From: Streptomyces sp. WAC05374 | GTDB lineage: Bacteria > Actinomycetota > Actinomycetes > Streptomycetales > Streptomycetaceae | NCBI RefSeq assembly: GCF_004353505.1 | Contig: NZ_SMNQ01000003.1 | Span: 124,001-188,000 of the forward strand | Direction: 5' to 3' | DNA: 64,000 nucleotides | Shown here: positions 1 through 8,025 of the stretch, one piece after another | Layout: every line of letters begins with the position of its first letter | Position numbering within the stretch: position 1 is the stretch's first letter | Notes under the pieces: generated by a model | The model's input: the letters and a program-made list of their open reading frames with translations, nothing else | Database searches by the model: none | What the model was told of the DNA's origin: nothing | Program-made: the position numbers and the translations under genes

Positions 1-1973
1 AGCCGCCCCGCGAGGCGCAGCGCCCCCTCGAACTCGGCGAGCGCCCGGAAGCGTTCGCCGTAGCGCTGCTGGTCGGCCAGCGGCAGGCGGGGCAGTTGCA
101 GGCGCCGCACGTCCAGCCGGGTCGCGGTGGAGGCGTAGCTGCTGGCCTGCCGGTTGTTGGCGGTGCCGCGCAGGAAGCCGGCGAGGAACCAGGGGTCGAG
201 CGCCGCGGGGTCGGGGCGCAGGAGCTGGAGGTTGCGCCCGAGGGCCGCGCCCGCGGTGGCCTCGTCGACGACGCGGGCGACCGAGCCGCCGCCGAGGACG
301 GGGACGACGACGTCACCGGCGCGTACGAGCACGGGTTCCTCGCCGGTGCCCTCGGGGAGGGTGCCGGAGGGGGCCTGGCCGGCCAGGACGTCCTGCTCGG
401 TGAGGACGCGGTGGGGCGTCGGCGCGGCTCCCGTGCCGCCCGCGCGCAGCTCCAGGGCGCCGGTGCGGGCGAGTTCGCCGACGGTCACGCCGGGGAGGCG
501 GGCGGGCTCCGGCTCGCCGGGGGTGCGGGCGGGGGGCGGGGTCAGTTCGGCGGTGCGGCGCAGCACGGTGGTGAGGCGGTCGTGCACCCCGGCCAGTTCC
601 TCGGCGCCGCCGGCGGCGGCCGGGGGCGGCAGGTGGCGGGCGGGGGCGAGGTCGACGTCGTCGTCGAGGAGTGCGATGACCGGCACCGACCGGTGGGCGC
701 CGGGCCGCTCGGCGACGGTGCCGTGCCGGTCGAAGGGCGCCCACGCGTCGAGCACGGCGGTGTGGACGGCCTGCCAGTCGAGCTTGTCGCGCCCGGTGTC
801 GGTGTGCTCGGCGGTGTCGACGAGCAGCAGTTCCGGTGAGACGGACGCTCCGGCGACCGGCTTGCGCAGCACCCACAGGTGGAGCGGGATGCCGTACGGC
901 GGTGCCGCGCCGGCCGGGAGGGCGACGACCGCCCGCAGCGCGCCGCGCCGCAGGAGGTCGGCGCGGATGCGGCGGCCGGAGCGGCGGGAGGCGGCGGCGG
1001 GGGGCATCAGCAGGACGGCGGTGCCGCCGGGGCGCAGCCGGGCCAGGGCGTGCTGGACCCAGGCCAGTTCGGATTCGGTGCGGGCGGGGAAGCCGTACTC
1101 CCAGCGCGGGTCGTAGGCCAGTTCGTCGTGGCCCCAGTTGCGTTCGTTGAACGGCGGGTGGCAGAGCACCGCGTCGGCGGTGAGCCGGGGGAAGGCGTCG
1201 GCGCGCAGGGTGTCGCCGGTGCGGGCGCTGACCTCGGCGCCGGAGTGCAGGGCCAGCCGGAGGGCGGTGAGGGCGGCCAGGTCCGGATCGGTCTCCTGGG
1301 CGTACAGGGCGGTGGCCCCGGCGACGGCGCGCAGCAGGGCACCGGTGCCGCAGGCGGGGTCGAGCACGGTGCCGGCCGGTCCGGCGAGTTCCGCCATGAG
1401 GGCGGCGGGGCCGGGCGGGGTGAGGGTGTACTGGCGCGGGTTGGCGTCCAGGTGGCGGCCGAGGAGGAACTCGAAGGCCTGGCGGGCGCCGGTCTCGGCG
1501 GCGAGGTCGGTGACGGCGCGCAGCAGCGGGACGGAGGGCGCGAGGTCGGCCCGGTGCGGGGTGGGTACGGCCCGCTCGACGCCGAGGCGGAGCGTCAGCA
1601 CCTCTTCCAGGGCGGTGGGCAGCAGGGCGGTCATGCGCTCGTCCGACACGGCGGTCAGTTCCAGCCAGCCGCTGGACCGGTCCCGTACGAGGAGGAGGGC
1701 GCAGCCCGCGTGGACGAGGGCGGTGACCGCTCCGGCCGGGTGTCCGGCGACCTGCTGCCAGACGCGTTCCCGCAGCGGGACCTCGGCGAGCTTGCCCTGG
1801 GCGCGCAGCCACCGTTCGACGTCGGCGAGGGCGAAGGACGGGCTGGTCTCGGTGCCGCCGACGGGCTTGGGGAAGTCGGCGTGCCGGCGCCGCCAGTTGC
1901 TGACGGCGGCGCGTCCCACCCCGGCGAGGCGGGCGATCCCGGCCGCGGTCACCTCTGCTGCGTTGTCCGGCAC
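1..1973 (-). CDS. N-6 DNA methylase, class I SAM-dependent (3' end outside window)
   Basis: The frame is open from the GTG at 1973 to the window edge (657 codons), so the C-terminus is missing. The GTG is preceded by GGGAG at about 8 nt. Residues 10-60 look like a helix-turn-helix (AAGIARLAGVGRAAVSNWRR). The middle holds SAM motif I (VLDPACGTGALL) and a motif IV region reading LCHPPFNERNWG. This is the layout of HsdM-like N6-adenine methylases, but motif IV has His where the family normally has the catalytic Asn (N/D-PP-F/Y). The visible C-terminal part looks like a type I specificity/TRD-like segment. No restriction or specificity subunit is visible, so it is an orphan methylase or has lost catalysis. 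The long overlapping frame at 313-2043 is a shadow. Confidence 0.85.
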   Translation of the reverse strand, partial: MPDNAAEVTAAGIARLAGVGRAAVSNWRRRHADFPKPVGGTETSPSFALADVERWLRAQGKLAEVPLRERVWQQVAGHPAGAVTALVHAGCALLLVRDRSSGWLELTAVSDERMTALLPTALEEVLTLRLGVERAVPTPHRADLAPSVPLLRAVTDLAAETGARQAFEFLLGRHLDANPRQYTLTPPGPAALMAELAGPAGTVLDPACGTGALLRAVAGATALYAQETDPDLAALTALRLALHSGAEVSARTGDTLRADAFPRLTADAVLCHPPFNERNWGHDELAYDPRWEYGFPARTESELAWVQHALARLRPGGTAVLLMPPAAASRRSGRRIRADLLRRGALRAVVALPAGAAPPYGIPLHLWVLRKPVAGASVSPELLLVDTAEHTDTGRDKLDWQAVHTAVLDAWAPFDRHGTVAERPGAHRSVPVIALLDDDVDLAPARHLPPPAAAGGAEELAGVHDRLTTVLRRTAELTPPPARTPGEPEPARLPGVTVGELARTGALELRAGGTGAAPTPHRVLTEQDVLAGQAPSGTLPEGTGEEPVLVRAGDVVVPVLGGGSVARVVDEATAGAALGRNLQLLRPDPAALDPWFLAGFLRGTANNRQASSYASTATRLDVRRLQLPRLPLADQQRYGERFRALAEFEGALRLAGR

Positions 1974-2065
1974 CTGGCTGACTCCCTTCCATCTGCTGCT
2001 GTGGCGCCGATCCTACAGCCGTGCACAAGAGCACCCCATTCACAGCGTGAGCGTATCGGTTTTCC

Positions 2066-2089
2066 GTGAACCGTGTTGACTCGGTTCAC
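2066..2089. promoter_or_regulatory. inverted repeat overlapping a -35 element (possible operator)
   Basis: GTGAACCG, 8 nt, CGGTTCAC: perfect 8-bp arms whose spacer carries a TTGACT -35 hexamer. It lies between the divergent methylase and the DUF4190/DUF4352 gene. The placement over a promoter suggests a repressor site; the protein is unknown. Confidence 0.5.
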
Positions 2090-2104
2090 AGGCTCTGGTC
2101 TTAT
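2076..2104 (+). promoter_or_regulatory. housekeeping-type promoter of the DUF4352 gene
   Basis: TTGACT at 2076-2081, a 17-bp spacer, and TCTTAT at 2099-2104 (4 of 6 match to TATAAT). This fits an HrdB-type promoter about 70 bp before the ATG at 2176. Confidence 0.5.
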
Positions 2105-2175
2105 TGACCCGTCGCAAGACGGGGCAGCCCCACCGCCCCGAACACAGACCTATGTCACCGTCCGGGAGGGCACCC

Positions 2176-3285
2176 ATGTCCGACTACTCGCAGCAGGCCC
2201 AGTACGGCACCCAGCAGCCCTATCCGGGCTCCGGCCCCTACGGCGGCGCCCCCGCGCCCCAGCCGCAGGCACCGCTCCGCAACGGACTGGGCACCGCCGC
2301 GCTGGTGCTCGGCATCATCGGCGCGCTGTCGGGCCTGATCCCGCTCCTGTTCTGGCTCGCCGGCATCCTCGGCCTCATCGCCCTGATCCTGGGCCTGGCC
2401 GGGCGCGGCCGGGTCAAGCGCGGTGAGGCCGGCAACAAGGGCGTCACCACGACCGGCGCGGTCCTCGGCCTGGTGTCGCTGATCCTCTCGGTGGTCGGAG
2501 CGGTGATCACGTTCAAGGCCGTGGACGACGCGGTGGACGAGATCAACAAGGAGCTGAGCAACACCGCGACGAAGGACCCGGCCACCGCCAAGAGCGGCGC
2601 CCCGGCCGGAACGGGCGGCGGCACGGCGGACGGTGGCGGCAAGGGCGACGCCGCCGGCAAGGCCCTGGCCGCCGGTGACACCTCCGTGTACGACGACGAC
2701 GTCCAGGTGACCGTGTCCGAGGCCACGTCCGTCAAGCCGGGCGAGTTCGCCATCGGCCACACCGAGGGCAACAAGGTCTACGCGCTGACGATCACCGTCG
2801 AGAACGCCGGCAAGGAGAAGCTCTCCACCGACTCCCTCACCGTCAGCGCCCGCGCCGGGGCCGACGGCGTGACCGCCGAGGAGATCTTCGACGGCGACAC
2901 GTACGGCAAGGGCTTCACCGGCACCGTCCTGCCCGGCAAGAAGGCCACGGTCCAGTACGCCTTCGACGCCCCCGCCGACCCCCGGCGGCTCCCCCCGGGC
3001 CGCCTCACCTGCCCCGCTCACCCCGCTCCCGTCGCCCCGCCCCCGTCATCCCCCCCCCCTGTTTCCTCCCCCTCTTTCCCCCCCCCGCCCACCCCCCCCC
3101 CGCCACACTCCCCCCTCTTCACTCCCCCTTCTTCACTCCCCCCGTTCACTTCACCACCCCCGGAGATACACCCCCATGTCTTCCACCGCCCTCCGCACCC
3201 TCAAGCGCCCCGTTCTGGCCGCCCTCTGCGCCGTCACCGCGCTCGGCCTGACGGCCTGTGGCCCCTCCGGCTCCGGTTCCGGTGA
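2176..3285 (+). CDS. DUF4190/DUF4352 membrane protein with eroded or frameshifted C-terminus
   Basis: Start ATG 2176 is chosen because GGGAGG lies 6 nt upstream; the frame extends 24 codons further without an RBS. A Gln/Pro/Gly-rich cytoplasmic tail (about 35 residues) is followed by two hydrophobic helices (about 40-75 and 90-115, DUF4190-like). A Lys/Ala/Gly linker leads to an extracellular beta domain (about 180-280, DUF4352-like; YALTITVENAGKEKLS). Homology-like sequence stops near residue 275. The remaining roughly 95 residues come from a pyrimidine-rich tract and then from the next gene's RBS and first 36 codons in another frame. The real protein probably ended soon after AFDAPADP, so the C-terminus is likely frameshifted or replaced. 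Function unknown; typical of Streptomyces surface proteins. Confidence 0.7.
   Translation: MSDYSQQAQYGTQQPYPGSGPYGGAPAPQPQAPLRNGLGTAALVLGIIGALSGLIPLLFWLAGILGLIALILGLAGRGRVKRGEAGNKGVTTTGAVLGLVSLILSVVGAVITFKAVDDAVDEINKELSNTATKDPATAKSGAPAGTGGGTADGGGKGDAAGKALAAGDTSVYDDDVQVTVSEATSVKPGEFAIGHTEGNKVYALTITVENAGKEKLSTDSLTVSARAGADGVTAEEIFDGDTYGKGFTGTVLPGKKATVQYAFDAPADPRRLPPGRLTCPAHPAPVAPPPSSPPPVSSPSFPPPPTPPPPHSPLFTPPSSLPPFTSPPPEIHPHVFHRPPHPQAPRSGRPLRRHRARPDGLWPLRLRFR
3040..3162. repeat. pyrimidine-rich low-complexity tract
   Basis: About 120 bp in which the + strand is almost only C and T, with C runs of 7 to 10. No stop codon can form in any + frame here, which is why the upstream frame reads through. 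Such tracts are slippage-prone and hard to assemble. Confidence 0.75.
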
Positions 3286-3946
3286 GGCCAAGAAGGCCGA
3301 GCCGTTCGCCGGCCTGTCGGGCTCGCAGATCGCCAACAAGGCCATCAAGGCCACCAAGACGGCCGACTCCCTCACCCTCGACGCGAACCTCAAGACCACC
3401 GAGGGCCCCATGAAGGCGTTCATGGCCCTGGACACCAAGGGACAGTGCGCGGGCACCATCACCATGGGCCCCACCGGCACCATGGAGGTCATCAAGGCGG
3501 GCAAGGAGGCCTACATACGCTTCGACGAGGCCTTCCTGCGCGAGCAGAACGAGGGCGGCTCGCCGGAGGAGACGGAGGCGGCGCTGAAGATGCTCAAGGG
3601 CCGCTGGCTGAAGACGGACGCCAACGACCCGGAGGCCAAGGAGGGCCTCGAGATGTGCGACCTCGGCGCGATGCTCGGCGAGTTCGAGACGGGCGCCGGC
3701 TCCGCCGAGCGGGGCGAGGAGACCACGGTCAACGGCAAGAAGGCGCTCACGCTCACCGAGAAGGACGGCGACACGACGTACAAGATCTACGTCGCCACGG
3801 AGGGCGAGCCGTACCTGCTGAAGATCGACCAGAAGGGCGGCGAGGACCCGGGGACCCTGTCCTTCACCGACTACAACAAGCCGGTCCCGGCGAAGAAGCC
3901 GGCCGCCAAGGACATCCTCGATCTCGACAAGCTCGGGGCCGAGTAG
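3176..3946 (+). CDS. putative lipoprotein, LppX/LprG-like fold possible
   Basis: The 256-residue protein starts with a lipoprotein signal: KR, a hydrophobic stretch, then lipobox LTAC with Cys near residue 28. GGAG sits about 11 nt before the ATG. The mature part is acidic/Lys-rich and mixed alpha-beta, with repeats of the type LTLDANLKTTEG and TYKIYVATEGEPYLLK. This resembles actinobacterial cell-surface lipoproteins with a single open beta-sheet fold that bind lipids, but no signature residue proves it. It is convergent with the GNAT gene across a hairpin. Function is inferred only from localisation. Confidence 0.8.
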   Translation: MSSTALRTLKRPVLAALCAVTALGLTACGPSGSGSGEAKKAEPFAGLSGSQIANKAIKATKTADSLTLDANLKTTEGPMKAFMALDTKGQCAGTITMGPTGTMEVIKAGKEAYIRFDEAFLREQNEGGSPEETEAALKMLKGRWLKTDANDPEAKEGLEMCDLGAMLGEFETGAGSAERGEETTVNGKKALTLTEKDGDTTYKIYVATEGEPYLLKIDQKGGEDPGTLSFTDYNKPVPAKKPAAKDILDLDKLGAE

Positions 3947-4026
3947 GCACCGCCGCACCGGAAAGCCACCGGTGCATCAGGACCACGGGGCGCGGGGTGA
4001 GCACCGGGCCCCGGGGAACACGGGGA

Positions 4027-4066
4027 GAGCCGGACAGACCGTCGGAGGGGGCGGCCTGTCCGGCTC
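4027..4066. terminator. hairpin between convergent lipoprotein and GNAT genes
   Basis: GAGCCGGACAG (4027-4037) pairs perfectly with CTGTCCGGCTC (4056-4066) over an 18-nt loop. It lies between two converging stop codons and could end transcription from both sides. No T tract. Confidence 0.6.
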
Positions 4067-4083
4067 CGCCGTGTCCGCACGCC

Positions 4084-4830
4084 CTACAACGGGTGGCGCA
4101 CCCACACGTTGGGCTCGACGTACACGGCGTACCCGCTCGACGCCTCGCACCGCACCGGCACCAGCGCGCCGTCCACCTCCACCGGCCCGTCCGTGTCGAA
4201 CGGCAGCCCGGTCCACTCCCGCCACCGTTCCACCGAGTGCGCGATCGTCATGGACGCGGGCGCCACCGCCTCCACGACCCCGCCGGCGCGGACGTGGACG
4301 CGCAGCCACGGGTCGTGCGGCAGCCCGTCCTCCTCCCGGGTGCGGAAGGCGTACTCGCCCATCGGCACGCCCGGCTCCCGGTGCTTGCCGCTGGGCCGCA
4401 CGGGCGCGACGACCTCGCGGAAGCCCAGCCGCCGCGCGTTGTCCCGCATGGCCGCCAGCATCCGGGCCGACAGCCCCTTGCCCTGGACGCGGGCGTCGAC
4501 GGCGACCTCGATGGCGCTCACCGTGTCGGGGATGCGCCCGTGCCGCCGGTCCGAGAACGCCCACAGCAGCACCTGGTCCCAGCCCGTGGCGGGCAGTTCA
4601 CCGCGCCCCTCCGCCCGCAACTGGAACGGGACGCTGAACGCCCGGGCCACCACCGCCCCTTCGGCGTCGGTGGCCACCTGCACGTACTCGGGCAGCTCCG
4701 CGACGATCCGCCCCATGTTCGCCCAGCCGACGGGGTCGTGGAGCATGAACTCGGGCCACAGGTCCTGTATCTCCCACAGCGCGCCCTGGAGTTCGGGCCG
4801 CTCGGCCAGCGTCGTTATGCACAGATCCAT
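4084..4830 (-). CDS. GNAT family N-acetyltransferase
   Basis: 248 residues. The central segment (about 115-165) has the acetyl-CoA-binding motif A shape: SAIEVAVDARVQGKGLSARM, where Q/R-x-x-G-K/x-G is the pyrophosphate loop, followed by an amphipathic helix (ARMLAAMRDNARRLGF). The rest, including a tryptophan-rich start and the C-terminal strand-rich part, is typical of Streptomyces GNATs that are larger than the minimal fold. The substrate cannot be read from the sequence. It lies 52 bp downstream of the HNH lipoprotein gene and may be transcribed with it. Confidence 0.82.
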   Translation of the reverse strand: MDLCITTLAERPELQGALWEIQDLWPEFMLHDPVGWANMGRIVAELPEYVQVATDAEGAVVARAFSVPFQLRAEGRGELPATGWDQVLLWAFSDRRHGRIPDTVSAIEVAVDARVQGKGLSARMLAAMRDNARRLGFREVVAPVRPSGKHREPGVPMGEYAFRTREEDGLPHDPWLRVHVRAGGVVEAVAPASMTIAHSVERWREWTGLPFDTDGPVEVDGALVPVRCEASSGYAVYVEPNVWVRHPL

Positions 4831-4882
4831 CCGGGCAGGCTAGACAACCCCGACACCCGGCCCAACCCATTTCCCGTACGTC

Positions 4883-5635
4883 TCAGCCGCCGCACTGGCG
4901 CAGCATGGCTCCCTTGTCCGCCCGGGTCACGGGCAGTTCGTACTTCACCGCCACCTGGGCGAACCGCACCGCGTAGGCGCAGCGGACCGCCTTGTGGGGC
5001 GGCAGCCAGGACGCCGGGCCGGAGTCGCCCTTGGCGGAGTTGGCCGGGCCGTCGACGGGCAGGAGGTTCAGCGGGTCGTTCGCGAGCCGTTCGCGCTTGT
5101 CCTCCGGCCAGCGGGCGGCGCCCATCTGCCAGCCGTAGGACAGCGGGACGACGTGGTCGATCTGCATCTCGGCGGCCTTCGCCTTCTTCCAGGTGATGTC
5201 CTCGCCGGTGTACGGGTCGTCCAGGGTCATCGCCACGACGACGCAGTCCGAACCGGCGCGGAAGCGCAGGTCCCGGCCGTCGCGGCGCAGCAGGTCGTTG
5301 CGGGTGTCGCAGCCGTTGCGCGCCAGCGGTACGCCGTCGGCGGTGTCCATCCAGGCGTAGCCGAACTCGTCCCGGTCGTAACCGGTCCTCGGCCCGCGGC
5401 CCTTGACGGTGAGCCGTTCGATGAGCCGCCGGGCCTCGGCCCGGTCGGCGTCGGAGGTGACGGGCGCGAGGCCCCGCTTCGTACCGTCCGGGTTGTCCAG
5501 CGGGCCGGCCGCGCCCGTGGAGGCGCCGCCCGGTGCGGGTGCCGGGTCTCCGGCGCCGACGGCGTCGCAGCCGGCGGCCAGGGACGCGGTGACGGCGAGG
5601 AGCGCGGCGGGCAGGGCTGTCCGGGGCGTAGGCAT
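4883..5635 (-). CDS. secreted HNH nuclease-family lipoprotein (DUF1524-like)
   Basis: 250 residues from ATG 5635, 16 nt after the upstream stop. The N-terminus is a lipoprotein signal (LAVTASLAAGC; lipobox LAAGC). The C-terminal half carries the HNH/GmrSD-C type motif: IDHVVPLSYGWQMGA, then NDPLNLLPVDGPANSAKGD, then a Lys-rich end. DH supplies the general base His, and the N-x-x-N-L and N-x-x-K positions match the family. Streptomyces secrete many such nucleases, thought to scavenge DNA. An upstream in-frame extension to 6100 is a shadow of the neighbouring gene. Conserved Cys residues (GCDTRND; CAY; QCGG) may form disulfides. Confidence 0.85.
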   Translation of the reverse strand: MPTPRTALPAALLAVTASLAAGCDAVGAGDPAPAPGGASTGAAGPLDNPDGTKRGLAPVTSDADRAEARRLIERLTVKGRGPRTGYDRDEFGYAWMDTADGVPLARNGCDTRNDLLRRDGRDLRFRAGSDCVVVAMTLDDPYTGEDITWKKAKAAEMQIDHVVPLSYGWQMGAARWPEDKRERLANDPLNLLPVDGPANSAKGDSGPASWLPPHKAVRCAYAVRFAQVAVKYELPVTRADKGAMLRQCGG

Positions 5636-5651
5636 GCAGGCATCGTAGGTG

Positions 5652-6506
5652 TCAGACCTTGCCCACCCCCAGGGTGTTCTCGCGCGGCAGCAGCCCGCTT
5701 CCCAGAACCGCGAGCCACACACCGCCCAGCAGCTCCGAGAGCCGGGCGGTGTCGTGCTCGCCGAGCACCGCCCACGGTCCGGCGGCCAGTTCGTCCGTAC
5801 GCCGCTCGACCTCGGCCCGCAGCGCCCGCCCGGCGTCGGTCGCGCCGCCGTCGGCCGCCACCAGCCCGCGCGCGGCGAGCCGTTCACGGGCGGCGGCCCA
5901 CTCGTCCGCGCTCCAGCCGCGGCTCGCGAAGGTCTCCGTGGACGCGGCCCCGACGGCGGCGAACGAGACGAGCGCCTCGACCGGGTCGAGCCCGGCCGCG
6001 AGCAGCGCGGCCAGGTGGCCGTCGCCGCGGTGCTCGCGCAGCACCGTCGCGGCCTGCCACAGCACCAGGTGCGGCGCGTCGGGCCACGGGAGGGCCGCAT
6101 TGGCGGCGGCGAGGGGTCGCCCGGCGTGCACGGCAGCCTCGGCGGCGCGCCGGGCCAGGTCGGCGGCCTCCTTCAGCGCGTCCACGTCCGCCCCCGGCAG
6201 CCGCCGGTAGAACCGGTCCATCGCCCGCAGCCGCGCGGCCAGGACGTCCCCGGGCGCGGCGACCCGCCAGGCCTCCGGCACGTGCCGCTCCACCATCGCC
6301 GGGCTGAAGCTGTAGAACGCGGACGCCACCTGTCCGGCGCCCACGGGGCCCAGGGGCGCCGCGCGCCACGCGAAGTAGGACGGCCAGCGCTCGTCGGTCG
6401 CGTACCCGAGTGCGGCGGCCTCCTCGAAGGTCTCCGGCGCGTAGTAGAGCACCGCGTGCAGCGGCTCCAGCAGGTGCCACATCTGGCGTACGCGTGCGAC
6501 GTCCAT
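5652..6506 (-). CDS. SCO6745-family (SalK-like) protein
   Basis: 284 residues. ATG 6506 is preferred over the GTG two codons upstream because GGGGAG sits 5-6 nt before it. The start (VARVRQMWHLLEPLHAVLYYAPE) and the later part (FYSFSPAMVERHVPEAW; a C-terminal winged-helix-like segment after GWSADEWAAARERLAARG) match the SCO6745/SalK family. This family is often annotated as MarR-like, and its biochemical role is unknown. It is divergent from the TetR gene at 6605 across a palindrome, so it is the likely TetR target. Downstream comes the HNH lipoprotein gene. Confidence 0.8.
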   Translation of the reverse strand: MDVARVRQMWHLLEPLHAVLYYAPETFEEAAALGYATDERWPSYFAWRAAPLGPVGAGQVASAFYSFSPAMVERHVPEAWRVAAPGDVLAARLRAMDRFYRRLPGADVDALKEAADLARRAAEAAVHAGRPLAAANAALPWPDAPHLVLWQAATVLREHRGDGHLAALLAAGLDPVEALVSFAAVGAASTETFASRGWSADEWAAARERLAARGLVAADGGATDAGRALRAEVERRTDELAAGPWAVLGEHDTARLSELLGGVWLAVLGSGLLPRENTLGVGKV

Positions 6507-6518
6507 GACCACTCCCCG

Positions 6519-6537
6519 ATCTAGACAGTGACTAGAT
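6519..6537. promoter_or_regulatory. 19-bp palindrome, probable TetR operator
   Basis: ATCTAGaCAGTGaCTAGAT is a near-perfect dyad (one mismatched pair), 12 bp upstream of the SCO6745-family ATG. A further half-site, CTAGATT, is at 6581-6587, just before the tetR start. The arrangement is typical of a TetR protein controlling itself and a divergent gene. Confidence 0.6.
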
Positions 6538-6604
6538 TGCGTACCCCCAGCGTGCTCCCGGCCGCCGAACTTGTCAATGCCTAGATTCCGCGTACGGTGG
6601 CCTC

Positions 6605-7162
6605 ATGACCACCCAGCGCGCCTACCACCACGGCGACCTGCGACGGGCCGTCCTCACCGCCGCCCTCGACGTCATCCGCACCGACGGCCCGGCCGCCCTC
6701 AGCCTGCGCGACCTGGCCCGCCGCGCGGGCGTCTCGCACGCCGCCCCCGCCCACCACTTCAAGGACCGCGCCGGCCTGCTGACGGCCGTCGCGGCCGAGG
6801 GCTTCGACCTCCTGGCGGCGGCCCTCACGGAAGCCGCCGACCTGCGCGACGCGGGCGTCCGGTACGTACGTTTCGCCATGGACCACCCCGCGCACTTCCA
6901 GGTCATGTTCCAGCCCGACCTCCATCACCCCGACGACCCGGGCCTGCTCGCCGCCCGCACCCGGGCGGGCGACCGCCTCCGCGAGGCCGTGGCCGGGGCC
7001 GTCGACACGGACGACCCCCGTCTCGCGGGCGTCGCGGCCTGGTCCCTGGCCCACGGCTTCGCGACGCTGCTCCTGACCCACAACCTCACCGGCCCGGTGG
7101 GCGACCGCGCCCCGGAGGACGTCTTCCGCTCGCTGGCCGGGATGCTGTTCACGGCGGACTGA
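6605..7162 (+). CDS. TetR/AcrR family transcriptional regulator
   Basis: 185 residues. The N-terminal HTH reads AALSLRDLARRAGVSHAAPAHHF (recognition helix VSHAAPAHHF), preceded by the family's YHHGDLRRAVLTAAL helix. The C-terminal ligand domain fits the TetR_C_33-like type that follows YHHGDLR N-termini. It is divergent from the SCO6745-family gene with the palindrome at 6519-6537 between them. Ligand unknown. The DHFR-like gene follows 65 bp downstream in the same orientation and may be co-regulated. Confidence 0.9.
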   Translation: MTTQRAYHHGDLRRAVLTAALDVIRTDGPAALSLRDLARRAGVSHAAPAHHFKDRAGLLTAVAAEGFDLLAAALTEAADLRDAGVRYVRFAMDHPAHFQVMFQPDLHHPDDPGLLAARTRAGDRLREAVAGAVDTDDPRLAGVAAWSLAHGFATLLLTHNLTGPVGDRAPEDVFRSLAGMLFTAD

Positions 7163-7227
7163 ACGGCGGCCGATGAGTTTCGGGGACGCCGCCGGTCTGA
7201 ACGTCACCCACTGAAGGAGAGCACCCC

Positions 7228-7791
7228 ATGCGCAGGTTCAAGCTCCAGGTCCAGATGAGCGTCGACGGCTACATGGCCGGCCCGAACGGCGAGATGGACT
7301 GGCTGACGTGCCCCTGGACCGACGACATCAACGCCTACCTCGACGCGCTCACCGAACCCGTCGACCGCATCGTGCTGGGCCGCAAGCTCGCCGAGGGCTT
7401 CATCCCCGCCTGGGCGGCCGGCCCCGAGGGCGAGGACCAGGCGTCCATCGACAAGATGAACAACACGCCCAAGGTCGTCATCTCCGACAGCCTGGCGGAG
7501 TCGCCCTGGGAGAACGCCACGGTCATGGGCGGAGACCTCACCAAGATCGTGGCCGAGCTGACGTCCGGCCCGGGCGGCGACCTCATCACCTACGGCGGCG
7601 CCACGCTCGCCCAGCGCCTGATCGCCGCGAACCTCCTCGACGAGCTCCACCTGCTCGTCAACCCCGTGGCACTCGGCTCCGGCCTGCCCGTCTTCGCCGA
7701 CACCGGCGCCCACCAGAAGCTCCACCTGGTCGCCGCCCGCCAGTTCGACTGCGGGATCACGGCCCTGCACCTGGAGCCGAAGCGCCCCTGA
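7228..7791 (+). CDS. dihydrofolate reductase family protein (RibD C-terminal fold)
   Basis: 187 residues. It shows the RibD-C/DHFR-like pattern: opening strand with MSVDGYMAGPNGEMDW, middle VDRIVLGRKLAEGF, then GGDLITYGGATLAQRLI (NADPH-binding glycine region) and LHLLVNPVALGSG near the end. Members reduce small heterocycles with NAD(P)H, but this single-domain, stand-alone type has no assigned substrate and is not the folate enzyme FolA. AGGAG is about 8 nt before the ATG. Confidence 0.85.
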   Translation: MRRFKLQVQMSVDGYMAGPNGEMDWLTCPWTDDINAYLDALTEPVDRIVLGRKLAEGFIPAWAAGPEGEDQASIDKMNNTPKVVISDSLAESPWENATVMGGDLTKIVAELTSGPGGDLITYGGATLAQRLIAANLLDELHLLVNPVALGSGLPVFADTGAHQKLHLVAARQFDCGITALHLEPKRP

Positions 7792-7932
7792 GGGGCGGCG
7801 CGGCAGGCGGTGCGCCGGCGGAACCGGCGTCCACCGGCTCGGCGGCCGCCTCCCGCTCGTACGCCGCAGATACGGCCGCACCAACGCGGTCACGCCTCCG
7901 TCGAGGGGCTCGTACCAGCCCCGCACGGTCAC
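7757..7932 (-). pseudogene. possible frameshifted small Streptomyces protein
   Basis: On the minus strand, a frame from GTG 7932 reads VRGWYEPLDGGVTALVRPYL. One base-shift later the adjacent frame continues AAYEREAAAEPVDAGSAGAP to a stop at 7757. ALVRPYL followed by AAYERE is the pattern I recall from short conserved Streptomyces proteins, so a single missing base would join the two halves. It overlaps the DHFR-like gene's 3' end antisense. A chance resemblance is possible. Confidence 0.3.
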
Positions 7933-7989
7933 CGACCGGTAGGTCGGGCGAGCCCGCGCACCACCATGCACCACCATGCGTGCGCCCAA

Positions 7990-8015
7990 GGGCGGCCCCG
8001 CAGCGGAGGCCGCCC
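7990..8015. terminator. hairpin between DHFR-like gene and mfd
   Basis: GGGCGGCC and GGCCGCCC form an 8-bp stem with a 10-nt loop, 11 bp beyond the mfd stop codon (minus strand). Just before it the 10-mer CACCACCATG occurs twice in tandem (7959-7979). The rest of the 234-bp gap is covered by the possible small pseudogene. Confidence 0.55.
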
Positions 8016-8025
8016 CCGAGGGGCC

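Noticed and set aside
313..2043. 576-codon minus frame in the methylase region
   Set aside because: Arg/Pro-only translation; the neighbouring frame contains the SAM motif and HTH.
6570..6588. TTGTCA and TAGATT as -35/-10 of tetR
   Set aside because: Only 6 bp separate the two hexamers.
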